This document shows positions 6,646-14,612 of a stretch of DNA of 64,000 nucleotides, one piece after another (the stretch's first letter is position 1; each line of letters starts with the position of its first letter). A program made the position numbers and the translations under genes. The DNA is from Candidatus Saccharimonadota bacterium (GTDB taxonomy: Bacteria > Patescibacteriota > Saccharimonadia > Saccharimonadales > Saccharimonadaceae). The notes below the pieces were generated by a model. It did not search any database. It was not told the DNA's origin and was given only the letters and a program-made list of their open reading frames with translations. The stretch is from contig JAFVBJ010000002.1 in the NCBI GenBank assembly GCA_017480035.1, positions 1 to 64,000 on the forward strand, in the 5' to 3' direction.

Positions 6646-7701
6646 ATGTCAAAAGTAAATTTTGATGAACTCCTCGCGAAAGAGGGTGATTCAATTAAGC
6701 AAGCTGTCGCTGGTGATACGGTTGATGGCGTTGTGCTTTCGGTCAAGAAACATGAAATCTTGATTGATCTTGGAGCTAAAGGGGTCGGACTTGTGCCACG
6801 CCGTGAAGCTTCATATGCTCGCAATCTTGAAGCTGGTCAAGAAGTGACGGCTTCGGTGATTGACGCAGAGATGGAAGACGGGTATGTCCTGCTTTCGCTC
6901 AGAAAAGCTGTCAAAGACAAAGGTTGGGATGAAATCCAAGCTAAACTTGATGCAGCTGAAATCGTTGAGGTTGAACCTTGCGATGCAAACCGTGGCGGTC
7001 TTCTTGTTGAATACGAAGGTATTCGTGGATTCCTCCCAGTTTCACAACTTTCAGCAGAACATTATCCACGTGTTGGCTCGGCTGATAAAGATGAGATTTT
7101 GCAACGTCTTAACTCGCTTGTTGGCAAGACAATCAAAGTTCGCATCCTTGATGCAAACAAGAAAGATAACAAGTTGATTTTCTCTGAAAAGGAAGCGGTT
7201 AAAGATGGCCTTGCAGCACGCTTTGCAGAACTCGCAGTTGGCGACACGGTCAAGGGCCTCGTCACTGGCGTAGTCGACTTTGGTGTATTTGTCAATGTCG
7301 ACGGAATCGAAGGATTGATCCATATTTCTGAAATTTCTTGGGAACGCGTGAATAATCCGGCAGATTATGTCAAAGTTGGTGATGAAATCGAAGCAAAAAT
7401 CATCGCAATTGATAAAGAACGTCTCAGTCTTTCGATGAAACAACTTACTGAAGACCCATGGCTTTCGGAAGTTGAAAAACTTAAAAAAGGCGACAAGGTT
7501 GAAGGAACTGTGACTCGTATCACTCCGTTTGGCGCATTCGTCCAAATTTCACCGGCAGTTGAAGCGCTTGTTCACGTTTCTGAACTTGGCGAAGGCAGCG
7601 ATGTCGACCCAGAGAAGGTCTTTACGCTCAATGAACGCAAAGATTTCAAAGTTTTGGATATTGACAAAGAAGGTCGCAAGATCTCTTTGACTATTGCCTA
7701 A
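6646..7701 (+). CDS. rpsA: Ribosomal protein S1
   Basis: A 351-residue protein made of four S1 RNA-binding domains (about residues 12-80, 95-175, 190-260 and 275-350). Each has the typical 'G..v.G.v..v..fG.fV.l...eGLvh.Se' pattern, clearest in the last two. S1 helps mRNA bind the 30S subunit; E. coli S1 has six domains, while four is common elsewhere. The start is MSKVNFDELL, directly after a good Shine-Dalgarno sequence; an upstream ATG at 6619 lies in the leader hairpin. Codons are of the highly expressed type (CGT, CGC). A terminator follows. Confidence 0.9.
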   Translation: MSKVNFDELLAKEGDSIKQAVAGDTVDGVVLSVKKHEILIDLGAKGVGLVPRREASYARNLEAGQEVTASVIDAEMEDGYVLLSLRKAVKDKGWDEIQAKLDAAEIVEVEPCDANRGGLLVEYEGIRGFLPVSQLSAEHYPRVGSADKDEILQRLNSLVGKTIKVRILDANKKDNKLIFSEKEAVKDGLAARFAELAVGDTVKGLVTGVVDFGVFVNVDGIEGLIHISEISWERVNNPADYVKVGDEIEAKIIAIDKERLSLSMKQLTEDPWLSEVEKLKKGDKVEGTVTRITPFGAFVQISPAVEALVHVSELGEGSDVDPEKVFTLNERKDFKVLDIDKEGRKISLTIA

Positions 7702-7711
7702 TTTGAGCCTA

Positions 7712-7735
7712 AAAGAGCCCCTCGGGGCTCTTTTT
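7712..7735 (+). terminator. Terminator after rpsA
   Basis: AAGAGCCC/GGGGCTCTT stem with a T-run, directly 3' of rpsA. It lies just before the TATAAT of the next gene. Confidence 0.85.
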
Positions 7736-7751
7736 GTTGTATAATAAGAGT

Positions 7752-8279
7752 ATGAAAAAGAAGGTTTTATTTATCGTAATTGTTTTGTTGCTCGTTTCTG
7801 GTGCGGGATTTATGATTTATCAGGCGACAAAGGGAACAGGGGAGGAAACAAAAGAAGAAACTACTAATTCTGTGGCGACGAAAAAAAGTGATAAAGAAAC
7901 GGCCTATGTGAATAAAGATGCGAAACTTTCGGATATTACGAAAGAAGACGGCGTAGTGAACATCTATATGTTCTGGGGAAATGGTTGCCCGCACTGTAAG
8001 GCGGAGTGGGAATTTCTTGAATCTATTCGCAAGGAGCATGCCGGAGAATTTGCGGTTTATGGGTTTGAAGTTTGGTATAGTTCCGAAAATAGAGAATTAC
8101 TTAATATCTTTGCGTCGGGAGTTGGGGCTTCTGAAGTGACAAGTGTGCCGCTGACTATTATTGGGGATGAGGTAATCAGTGGATTCGGGACGGCAGAAAC
8201 GACCGGAAAAGAGATTTTGAATCTGATTGAAGCAAAGAGGAAAACGAGTTTTGACGTCTATTTCGATAAAATTAAGTAG
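7752..8279 (+). CDS. Membrane-anchored thioredoxin-like protein
   Basis: A 175-residue protein with an N-terminal membrane anchor (residues 4-24), a Lys/Glu/Thr-rich linker and a thioredoxin fold carrying WGNGCPHC (near residue 77). A cis-Pro segment, SVPLTII, follows. The layout points to an extracytoplasmic thiol-disulfide oxidoreductase. The ATG is six bases after TATAAT (7740-7745), so the mRNA is probably leaderless. The 3' end overlaps the next gene by about 29 bases. The redox partner is unknown. Confidence 0.85.
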   Translation: MKKKVLFIVIVLLLVSGAGFMIYQATKGTGEETKEETTNSVATKKSDKETAYVNKDAKLSDITKEDGVVNIYMFWGNGCPHCKAEWEFLESIRKEHAGEFAVYGFEVWYSSENRELLNIFASGVGASEVTSVPLTIIGDEVISGFGTAETTGKEILNLIEAKRKTSFDVYFDKIK

Positions 8280-8925
8280 TCTTTCTGAGCCGGAATATGG
8301 GGATTTTGTCGCAAAAGGGGCGCCGAGCGACTATCCGGTCCTAGGAGTGCGGATGCCGGCGATTCGAGAACTAGCAAAAAATCTTTCGGAGGAAGAAAAG
8401 CGCGAATTTTTAAACGCAGAGCCGAGATGCCGAGAAGAAGTGCATCTTTTTTCGTTTCTTTTAGCTGAGAAAATTAAGAAAGAGGGGTTTTCTCGGGAGG
8501 AATTTTTTAGACATATTGCTAGGTTTGACTCTTGGGAGATGGTGGATACACTTTGTGCGAATTTGAAAAACGTGAAAAAGAACAGAGAAGAATGGCTTGA
8601 GGTGATTAACGAGCTGCTTTTAGGGTCGGAATTTTTAGCAAGAACAGGGCTAGTACTTCTATTAGATTATTATGTTGATGCAGAATATGTACAAGTGGTG
8701 TTTGAGCGGATTTTAGAGGTAAAAAACAGGGAAGAATATTATGTAAAAATGGCAGTGGCGTGGTTAATTCAAAAATGTTTTGTTTATTTTCCGGATTTGA
8801 CACTTTCGTTTATGGGAAGCGCGGGGCTTCCGGATTGGACACTTAGAAAGGCGGTTTCGAAAATTCGAGATTCATATCGGGTGGACTTGGAGTGGAAAGA
8901 AAAAGCTTCTAATCTCTTAAAATAA
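8251..8925 (+). CDS. AlkD-like DNA alkylation repair protein
   Basis: About 224 residues of helical repeats matching the AlkD/AlkC DNA glycosylase family: GVRMPAIRELAK near the N-terminus, ARFDSWEMVDTLC in the middle, and EEYYVKMAVAWLIQKCF with the SKIRDSYRV C-terminal segment. The family removes bulky alkylated bases such as 7-methylguanine. A TTG at 8251 is taken as start because AGAGGAAAA lies at the right distance; it overlaps the thioredoxin gene, so the two are coupled. Activity on DNA is inferred from the family; some members lack it. Confidence 0.8.
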   Translation: MTSISIKLSSLSEPEYGDFVAKGAPSDYPVLGVRMPAIRELAKNLSEEEKREFLNAEPRCREEVHLFSFLLAEKIKKEGFSREEFFRHIARFDSWEMVDTLCANLKNVKKNREEWLEVINELLLGSEFLARTGLVLLLDYYVDAEYVQVVFERILEVKNREEYYVKMAVAWLIQKCFVYFPDLTLSFMGSAGLPDWTLRKAVSKIRDSYRVDLEWKEKASNLLK

Positions 8926-8960
8926 GCGTAAGCTTTATTGACTTTTTTGGTATTTTGTGT

Positions 8961-8966
8961 TATAAT
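8961..8966 (+). promoter_or_regulatory. -10 box before the MHIN leader
   Basis: TATAAT at 8961-8966 places transcription start near 8973, leaving a leader of about 78 bases that holds a short ORF with its own Shine-Dalgarno sequence. Confidence 0.65.
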
Positions 8967-8995
8967 GTAAATATAACCTTTTGGTGGAGGTTAGA

Positions 8996-9046
8996 ATGCA
9001 CATTAACAGAGGGCTACACGCCCCACACAAAATTCTAGGAGGGTAG
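8996..9046 (+). CDS. 16-residue leader peptide (MHIN type)
   Basis: Short frame MHINRGLHAPHKILGG with its own Shine-Dalgarno sequence (GGTGGAGG, 8983-8990). Its last codons GGA GGG are also the ribosome-binding site of the gene starting at 9051, and its stop lies four bases before that ATG. Translation of the peptide would therefore affect the downstream start. A second leader ORF beginning with the same four residues lies at 14573. Confidence 0.5.
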   Translation: MHINRGLHAPHKILGG

Positions 9047-9050
9047 AATT

Positions 9051-9830
9051 ATGAAGAATCTTTTTAACTGGTTTCAAGACGATGAAATGCTGGATGAGGC
9101 GCCGAAAATGGGCGCCGCAGAAAGGTATGAAGCGGAACAGAGGGCACAGGAGAGGAAAGAGAGAGTTCGGAAGGTTTTAGGGCTTAGTGTTGTTGTAGTG
9201 GCGGTTATCGGCTACGTGGCATTTGCTAATTTCAACAATAAGAGCAACGCCATAAAGCAGAGCGCTAAGCAGGAAATATCGACCAAGATTGAGACGGAAG
9301 TAAAGAGTAACAAAGAAGTTGCTAAGTCAACATCTAAGGAGGTATCAGTGCCGAAGCCTGATTCAGACCTTAGCGACAAACCGACCCTTAATCCCAAGAA
9401 GAACCCTGATCCCAGTCCCAGCCCCAGCCCTAAACCTGATCCTAATCTCGATCCTAAACCCAATCCCGAACCGATGCCGCCGCAGCACGATTACGATGAT
9501 TTTCGTGATGACCCGATGTATCAGGGACATGCTGATACCGGTGGTGGACGCTCGATTGAAAGCTACAAAAACGACGTGCTTTACGCGGAAGCGGAACTGC
9601 TGAATGCGCAAATTAAGTTGTTTGAAGCTGAGCATCCGGATATGACGGATGAAGAGTATGAGGAATACGGACGAATGGTCGGAGAATACGGCGAAAAAGT
9701 TGCCGAATTTTTCGGAATCAGCAATACTATGTCTGGGCCGATGTCCCCGAATCCGGAGCCAAGTGATCCGACGCCCGGGGAATATAGGTCAAAAGATCCA
9801 ATGGAAGACCCCACAAATGGAGGATTCTAA
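9051..9830 (+). CDS. Membrane-anchored protein with proline-rich linker
   Basis: A 259-residue protein: charged cytoplasmic N-terminus (1-44), one membrane helix (about 45-61), then an outside part. A stretch near residues 105-142 consists of repeated Pro-Asn/Asp/Lys-Pro units, a rigid spacer typical of wall-spanning proteins. A helical Glu/Tyr-rich segment and a Pro-rich tail follow. No enzymatic motif is seen. It is preceded by a translated-leader candidate and followed by a terminator shared with the convergent metG. The likely role is in the cell envelope. Confidence 0.65.
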   Translation: MKNLFNWFQDDEMLDEAPKMGAAERYEAEQRAQERKERVRKVLGLSVVVVAVIGYVAFANFNNKSNAIKQSAKQEISTKIETEVKSNKEVAKSTSKEVSVPKPDSDLSDKPTLNPKKNPDPSPSPSPKPDPNLDPKPNPEPMPPQHDYDDFRDDPMYQGHADTGGGRSIESYKNDVLYAEAELLNAQIKLFEAEHPDMTDEEYEEYGRMVGEYGEKVAEFFGISNTMSGPMSPNPEPSDPTPGEYRSKDPMEDPTNGGF

Positions 9831-9865
9831 AAAAGTGTGATAAAACGTTTTACATTAATCACCAA

Positions 9866-9896
9866 AAAAGCCGCGGCAAAGTCCGCGGCTTATTTT
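9866..9896. terminator. Terminator between convergent genes
   Basis: GCCGCGG/CCGCGGC stem (9870-9876 with 9883-9889) with A-rich and T-rich flanks. It can serve the gene on the left and metG on the right. Confidence 0.85.
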
Positions 9897-11352
9897 ATTT
9901 CTTAAATTCCTTCGGGAAAAGCGGCTCTTTTGGAGGAGTAATTTCTTTTGAAGTGAAGATTTTGTCGACTTTTTCGGCGGCAGGAAGGAAAGGTTTTAAC
10001 ATTTCGTTAGCGTTTAGGAGGTCGCCGACCAGGGAGGCAAGTAAAATTTTAGCTTCGTCTGGGTTTTCTTTGGCGACAGACCAAGGTTTTGTGTCCTCGA
10101 TGCGTTTATTAATGGCTTGGATTTTTTCCCAGGCATATTCGATACCTTTTGAAAATTCAAAATTGTCCATGTAGATTTTATATTCGGCGTCGTCGGAATC
10201 CCAAGTGTTTTTAAATTTGCCGTCTTCGAGAACTTTGCGTTTTTCGAGAAAAGCGCGGTCGACGGAATTTTTATTGCAGAGGTTGCTGAGACGTTGGACG
10301 AGATTGCCGTAATCGTTTGCAAGTTCGTTGTTATAAGCGCTTTCGTATTTTTCCCAAGTAAAATCGGAATCGGCGAAAGTGTCGATGTGGCGTGAGAAGT
10401 AGTAGCGGAAAGCATCGAGACCGTGTTTTTCGAGGACTTCGATTGGGTCGACAACGTTGCCGATGCTTTTGCTCATTTTTTGGCCGTTTGCGAGAATAAA
10501 GCCATGACAGAGAAGGGTTTTTGGCAGAGGAAGACCGAGGCCGAGCAGCATAGCTGGCCAGAGAATCGCATGGAAACGCAAGATGTCTTTACCGACGATT
10601 TGGACGGTGGCAGGCCAAAAATCAGAAATGTCTTTATCTGGGAAACCGAGGACGGTGATGTAATTAGATAGAGCATCCATCCAGACATACATGACTTGTT
10701 CGTCATCATCTGGGACTTCGACGCCCCATTTGAGATGAGCTTTTGGACGTGAAATTGAGACATCTGGCGTGTCGGCAAGAAGTTTTAGAATTTCGTTTTT
10801 GCGAAATTCTGGGATGATTTTTAGTTCATCTTTTTCGATTTTTTCTTTAATTTCGGACTTAAAATCGGAAACTTTGAAATAATAGTTTGATTCTTTAAGA
10901 TGCTCGTAAGGTTTTTGGTGATCTGGGCAGATGCCGTTGTTTTCCTTATATTCGGTGTCGGTGACGAAGCGTTCGCAACCTTCGCAGTAAAAGCCTTCGT
11001 AATCTGATTTATAGATGTGAGGCGCGAGTTTTTGCCAGATTTTTTGCACGAGAGCTTCGTGAGACTCGTCGGTCGTGCGAATGAAATCAGTGTATTCTAC
11101 ACCGAGTTTTTTGATGAATTCTTTGAATTTTGCGGAATTTTCATCGACGTATTTTTTGACGTCGAGGCCGAGTTCGGCAGCTTTTTTCTCGATTTTATTG
11201 CCGTGTTCGTCGGTACCAACTTGGAATTTTACTTCGTCACCATGCATACGCATATAACGGGCAGCAATATCGGCGAGCAGATAATCTTCTGCGTGACCGA
11301 GGTGCGGAGCACCATTGACGTACGGAATAGCAGTTGTGACGTAGGTTTTCAT
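9895..11352 (-). CDS. metG: Methionyl-tRNA synthetase
   Basis: A 485-residue class I synthetase that charges tRNA-Met. The HIGH motif appears as HLGH (residues 17-20) and the KMSKS motif is intact (NGQKMSKSIGN, near 295). A single zinc knuckle CEGC...CPDH is near 125-150. The C-terminal tRNA-binding (EMAP-like) extension of longer MetRS is absent, as in many small bacteria. A minus-strand TATAAT lies about 23 bases upstream of the ATG with a Shine-Dalgarno sequence (AAGGAAA), so this gene has a normal short leader. Confidence 0.95.
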   Translation of the reverse strand: MKTYVTTAIPYVNGAPHLGHAEDYLLADIAARYMRMHGDEVKFQVGTDEHGNKIEKKAAELGLDVKKYVDENSAKFKEFIKKLGVEYTDFIRTTDESHEALVQKIWQKLAPHIYKSDYEGFYCEGCERFVTDTEYKENNGICPDHQKPYEHLKESNYYFKVSDFKSEIKEKIEKDELKIIPEFRKNEILKLLADTPDVSISRPKAHLKWGVEVPDDDEQVMYVWMDALSNYITVLGFPDKDISDFWPATVQIVGKDILRFHAILWPAMLLGLGLPLPKTLLCHGFILANGQKMSKSIGNVVDPIEVLEKHGLDAFRYYFSRHIDTFADSDFTWEKYESAYNNELANDYGNLVQRLSNLCNKNSVDRAFLEKRKVLEDGKFKNTWDSDDAEYKIYMDNFEFSKGIEYAWEKIQAINKRIEDTKPWSVAKENPDEAKILLASLVGDLLNANEMLKPFLPAAEKVDKIFTSKEITPPKEPLFPKEFKK

Positions 11353-11433
11353 AAATTTCCTTTTTTAACCGTTTTATTATATCATTTTTTGTGGTATATT
11401 TAAAGCATAAGTGCTTCTAAACAAGGAGAAAAA

Positions 11434-12171
11434 ATGGAGCAAGAAAATGGTGCACATGTTGTGAAAGTGCCAATTCCGCCGACGGTAAAGAAAAAAGTCA
11501 ATATTTTTATGATTACGACGATTTTTGCGGGCGCGATGGCGGTGCTTTTCTTGATTTTGATGATTGTGCAGATTTCGGAAAATTCGAAATTGAAAGATGA
11601 AATTTCGAAATTGAATACGGATGTAGCGAAACTTGAGGAAGAAAATTCGGGAGTTGATAAAAAAGTTTTGAAGAGTGCGACGACGAATAAACAAGTTGAC
11701 TTCCAGCAAGAAGGTGTGGCAACGGCAGCGACCGGGGAAGTGACGGTGGTGGATTCGGTGAAATATCTTGAGCCGAAAGATTGGAATGTGAAATTTACTT
11801 ATCCGGCAGGTGTGACAGATATTGCGTATGCGACGAACAACGATAATTTTGATGGGTCGCTCTATATCACGGGAATTGCGAAAGGCTCGAAAGTTTATGA
11901 CGTGAATATTTGTGGCGGGAAAGAAAAATATGAGCAATATCCGTTTTATCTTGGGGAAATGAACCGTTGGGACCCGGCAGGCGAGCATGAAGAATGGGAA
12001 ACTTCGCCGTCGAGCTACGAGGGGATGAAAAGATTACTAAAAACTGGCGGAATTGAGTATTATGTTAATGCTTATTATGGAAATGGCTGCGAAGCAGGGG
12101 ATGAAACGCCAGATTATGTCGAGGCGACGAAGCTTGCGAAAGAGATTTTGGAAAGTATTCAGACGAAGTAA
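11434..12171 (+). CDS. Membrane-anchored coiled-coil protein
   Basis: A 245-residue protein: short cytoplasmic tail, one membrane helix (residues 25-47), a coiled coil (about 48-75), and an outside domain of about 150 residues. The outside domain has two cysteines in the CGG and NGC contexts that could pair. No family is recognised. The start has a Shine-Dalgarno sequence (AAGGAG). A terminator follows and then the tRNA-Asn gene. The topology suggests an envelope protein exposed outside the cell. Confidence 0.7.
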   Translation: MEQENGAHVVKVPIPPTVKKKVNIFMITTIFAGAMAVLFLILMIVQISENSKLKDEISKLNTDVAKLEEENSGVDKKVLKSATTNKQVDFQQEGVATAATGEVTVVDSVKYLEPKDWNVKFTYPAGVTDIAYATNNDNFDGSLYITGIAKGSKVYDVNICGGKEKYEQYPFYLGEMNRWDPAGEHEEWETSPSSYEGMKRLLKTGGIEYYVNAYYGNGCEAGDETPDYVEATKLAKEILESIQTK

Positions 12172-12173
12172 AG

Positions 12174-12201
12174 AAAATCCCCTTGAAAAAAGGGGATTTT
12201 T
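12174..12201 (+). terminator. Intrinsic terminator
   Basis: AAAATCCCC/GGGGATTTTT hairpin just after the preceding stop codon. Confidence 0.85.
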
Positions 12202-12223
12202 ACGATATAATGGGGGGAGTTAA

Positions 12224-12298
12224 TCCCGGGTAGCTCAATGGTGGAGCAAGAAGCTGTTAACTTCGAGGTTGCTGGTTCGAGTCCAGTCCCGGGAGCCA
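12224..12298 (+). tRNA. tRNA-Asn (GTT)
   Basis: Acceptor TCCCGGG/CCCGGGA, anticodon loop CTGTTAA (anticodon GTT), T-arm GGTTCGAGTCC and an encoded CCA. A TATAAT box lies at about 12206-12211. Rod element D follows a few bases after the CCA. Confidence 0.95.
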
Positions 12299-12303
12299 CA
12301 ATC

Positions 12304-12404
12304 CGTTGCTATAATCGCCCATCTGGGCGTTTTTTGGTGCTTGCTCGTTCATAAGACGCACTTGCGCACCAAGAAAACACCCATCTGGGCGATTCTATCT
12401 AACG
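12304..12404 (+). repeat. Rod element D (tRNA-Asn-associated)
   Basis: Inverted repeat with core AATCGCCC/GGGCGATT (12313 and 12394 ends), the symmetric ATCT/ATCT loop bounded by CCC and GGG on both sides, inner stem GGTGC/GCACC and apical stem CGTT/GACG around CATAA. CGTT (12304-12307) and AACG (12401-12404) extend the outer stem. The left half alone is a strong terminator hairpin followed by six T. Confidence 0.85.
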
Positions 12405-12460
12405 AATTTGCCTCGCTCGTTCATAAGACGCACTTCGGCAAGAGAAAATGATTTAGAATC
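12391..12460 (+). repeat. Rod element D2, shortened tandem copy
   Basis: A second, smaller rod overlapping the end of element D: outer stem GATTCTA/TAGAATC and inner TTGCC/GGCAA. It shares a 21-base identical segment with D (12343-12363 and 12415-12435). Its end overlaps the 3' end of the minus-strand surface-protein gene. Confidence 0.7.
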
Positions 12461-13916
12461 TTGGTTTGAGGATACGCTTCAATGAAAAAGTTATTAGTGC
12501 TAGACAGAAGAATAAGATTCCGACTAGACTTGTTTCAATGAGATTTTTAGAGGAATTCGAGAGACTACCGGTATTTGGAACTTCTGGGACGGGTAAATTG
12601 TTCGATTCTTCATCGTCAGAAGTTTCTTCTTTCGGTTCCGGCTCTGGTTCGACCGGTTTTTCTTTGAAGCTGACACTGATAGTGTGATTTTCGAGTGTAT
12701 CACTAATTAGAAAAGTGTAGCTTGATGGATAAGCTGCGATGTCGATTTCTTCACTGTCAATCACGACACTTTCGAGTTCGTATCCGTCGTCTGGAGCATA
12801 AAAGAATGTGACGGTTTTGCCGGATTCGATGCCAGAATAGGTAGTTGAGTCGTTATTGTCGGTTGTTACGACATTATCATCATTTGTTTCGTATGTTAGG
12901 GAGCCGTTTTCGACCGCATTAACTTCGATGCTAGTGGCAGTTTTGGACCAGTAGCCATAAAGTTGTAAATCATTTGAAACTAGAGTGATGGTGTATTCTT
13001 GCTCGTTAGTGTAGCTTTGGTTAGAATACCAGCCGGAGAAAGTATAATTTTCGGGATTTTCGTTCGGCCATTCTGGGTCTGAGATAGTGTAGGTGCCGTA
13101 TTTAGCAATTTCTTTGGTAAATTGTTCAGTGGTGCCGTCAGGGAAATTAGTAGTATAGAGGAGATTGATGGATGAAAAGCCGATATTTGAATGACGACGG
13201 GAAGATGTTTCGTAAGTGATGATAGCTGGAGTGGTTGGAGTGCTGTCGATTTCGACCCAAAGTTGTGAAGCGGCAACACTATCAGTGGTATTTTCGGTGC
13301 CAAGCCACTGTTTTCCGTCGCTTTGTTCGGAATAAGCGAGTTGAGTAGTACTCATCACCCATGCACCATGATAACCTTGAATAATTTTTGTACCTTCGTT
13401 TGGATCAAGGTCGGAAAAATGCATGATGCCGGAGAAATTGATTTCAGAAGGATTATCGGAATCGAGTGTTCCGGCGGTATAAAAATGGTATTCACGATAG
13501 ACTTCAGCAGCGCCACTGACATATATATAATATGCAGTTTCGTCGTTAGATGAACCAATCTTGCGTTGGTATGAGCTGCCGGAGCTGCCGAGCCAGAGAT
13601 ATTCGCGGACATCGTACTTGACGCCGTCGATGATAGCGCCGCCATAGATATCGATATAGACATTTTCATCTCTTGAAGTGTTGGTGCCATTGATTTGGCT
13701 GCTGGACTCGGTTAGGGAACTACCAATAGAGTAACCGTCGGCGGTCATGGCGAGATAGCCGGCAGAATAAGCTTCGTCGAAGGCGTCGACACTATAAGAT
13801 TTTTCGATGGTTGGGTTGTAGGCTCTCGAGGTAGCAGAAGCCGGAGCAGAACTCAAAAAGAGACAAGATAACGATAGAGAAAATACTAGTAAGATGAGTT
13901 TTACAGTGGATTTCAT
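12453..13916 (-). CDS. Sortase-type surface protein with InlB-like repeat
   Basis: A 487-residue secreted protein. Residues 1-28 form a signal peptide ending in ASA. A long N-terminal domain of ~230 residues has no recognised family. A segment near 255-330 with 'fsGWYsn...' and 'l..YW' resembles InlB B-repeats, and a second beta domain near 335-425 ends in ITVSF-like strands. A Pro/Glu linker follows, then VPNTGS, a hydrophobic helix and a basic tail (KRILKPRF), which is the arrangement of a sortase wall-anchoring signal. No sortase gene is in the window. It is probably exposed on the cell surface. Confidence 0.8.
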   Translation of the reverse strand: MKSTVKLILLVFSLSLSCLFLSSAPASATSRAYNPTIEKSYSVDAFDEAYSAGYLAMTADGYSIGSSLTESSSQINGTNTSRDENVYIDIYGGAIIDGVKYDVREYLWLGSSGSSYQRKIGSSNDETAYYIYVSGAAEVYREYHFYTAGTLDSDNPSEINFSGIMHFSDLDPNEGTKIIQGYHGAWVMSTTQLAYSEQSDGKQWLGTENTTDSVAASQLWVEIDSTPTTPAIITYETSSRRHSNIGFSSINLLYTTNFPDGTTEQFTKEIAKYGTYTISDPEWPNENPENYTFSGWYSNQSYTNEQEYTITLVSNDLQLYGYWSKTATSIEVNAVENGSLTYETNDDNVVTTDNNDSTTYSGIESGKTVTFFYAPDDGYELESVVIDSEEIDIAAYPSSYTFLISDTLENHTISVSFKEKPVEPEPEPKEETSDDEESNNLPVPEVPNTGSLSNSSKNLIETSLVGILFFCLALITFSLKRILKPRF

Positions 13917-13995
13917 TTTTATTTTCGCATTAATTGCTTATGTTTATTATCGCGAAAATAAAAGAGGATGTCAAGATTTTTAGCTGAATTTTTAG

Positions 13996-14469
13996 TTATT
14001 TAATGAAGCTGAAGACGCCAAGAGAAATAAACATCATGATAGATGCGGCGAGGACAAGGCCGGTGCTGACTGCGACGATAGTCTTTTGACGGTCGAGATT
14101 TAGCATACTTGCGGCGAGAGTGCCAGTCCAAGCGCCAGTACCGGGGACCGGGATACCGACAAAGAGAGCGAGGGCAAGATAGATGTTGTTTCCAGCCTTT
14201 TTTAAGAGTTTTTCTCCGCCTTTTTCGCCTTTTTTCAGGCACCACTGGCAGAATTTTTTGCCGGTTTTCCATTTCCAAGTTGCGCCCCACTCTAAAAATT
14301 TACGAGCAAAGAAGAAAATGAAGGGAACTGGCAATAAATTGCCAATAATTGCGACAAGAAGGACGGCCCATTCAGGAAGGTCCATGCCAACGCCAATCGG
14401 AACAGCGCCACGAAGTTCGATGAGCGGAACCATCGAAACTAAGAAAACCAGAATGAATTTTAAAAACAT
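13996..14469 (-). CDS. Small multidrug export-like membrane protein (COG2426 type)
   Basis: A 157-residue protein with about four membrane helices. The signature segments of the Sm_multidrug_ex family are present: PLIELRGAVPIG near residue 15 and VGIPVPGTGAWTGTLAAS near 105, plus the GNLLPVPFIFFF helix. The family is named for export, but its true role is unproven. The ATG is six bases from a minus-strand TATAAT (+ strand 14476-14481), consistent with a leaderless mRNA. It stands alone between two genes of other types. Confidence 0.8.
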   Translation of the reverse strand: MFLKFILVFLVSMVPLIELRGAVPIGVGMDLPEWAVLLVAIIGNLLPVPFIFFFARKFLEWGATWKWKTGKKFCQWCLKKGEKGGEKLLKKAGNNIYLALALFVGIPVPGTGAWTGTLAASMLNLDRQKTIVAVSTGLVLAASIMMFISLGVFSFIK

Positions 14470-14543
14470 AATGATATTATAGCAGATTTTTCGAGTGAAT
14501 GGAACGAAAGATGCTTAAGGTTGAGTTATAGGGGTAAAAATGA

Positions 14544-14549
14544 TATAAT
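14544..14549 (+). promoter_or_regulatory. -10 box before the second MHIN leader
   Basis: TATAAT at 14544-14549; the transcript would begin near 14556, just before a short GGTC/GACC hairpin and the leader ORF at 14573. Confidence 0.6.
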
Positions 14550-14572
14550 ATGAGACGGTCTATACGACCAGT

Positions 14573-14608
14573 ATGCACATTAATTTTCTAGCACAGGTAA
14601 GGGGGTAA
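14573..14608 (+). CDS. 11-residue leader peptide (MHIN type)
   Basis: Short frame MHINFLAQVRG. Its last codons (GTA AGG GGG) form the Shine-Dalgarno sequence for the gene at 14613, and the stop is four bases before that ATG. This repeats the layout at 8996-9051, including the first four residues. No clear ribosome-binding site of its own is seen. Confidence 0.45.
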   Translation: MHINFLAQVRG

Positions 14609-14612
14609 AGAT

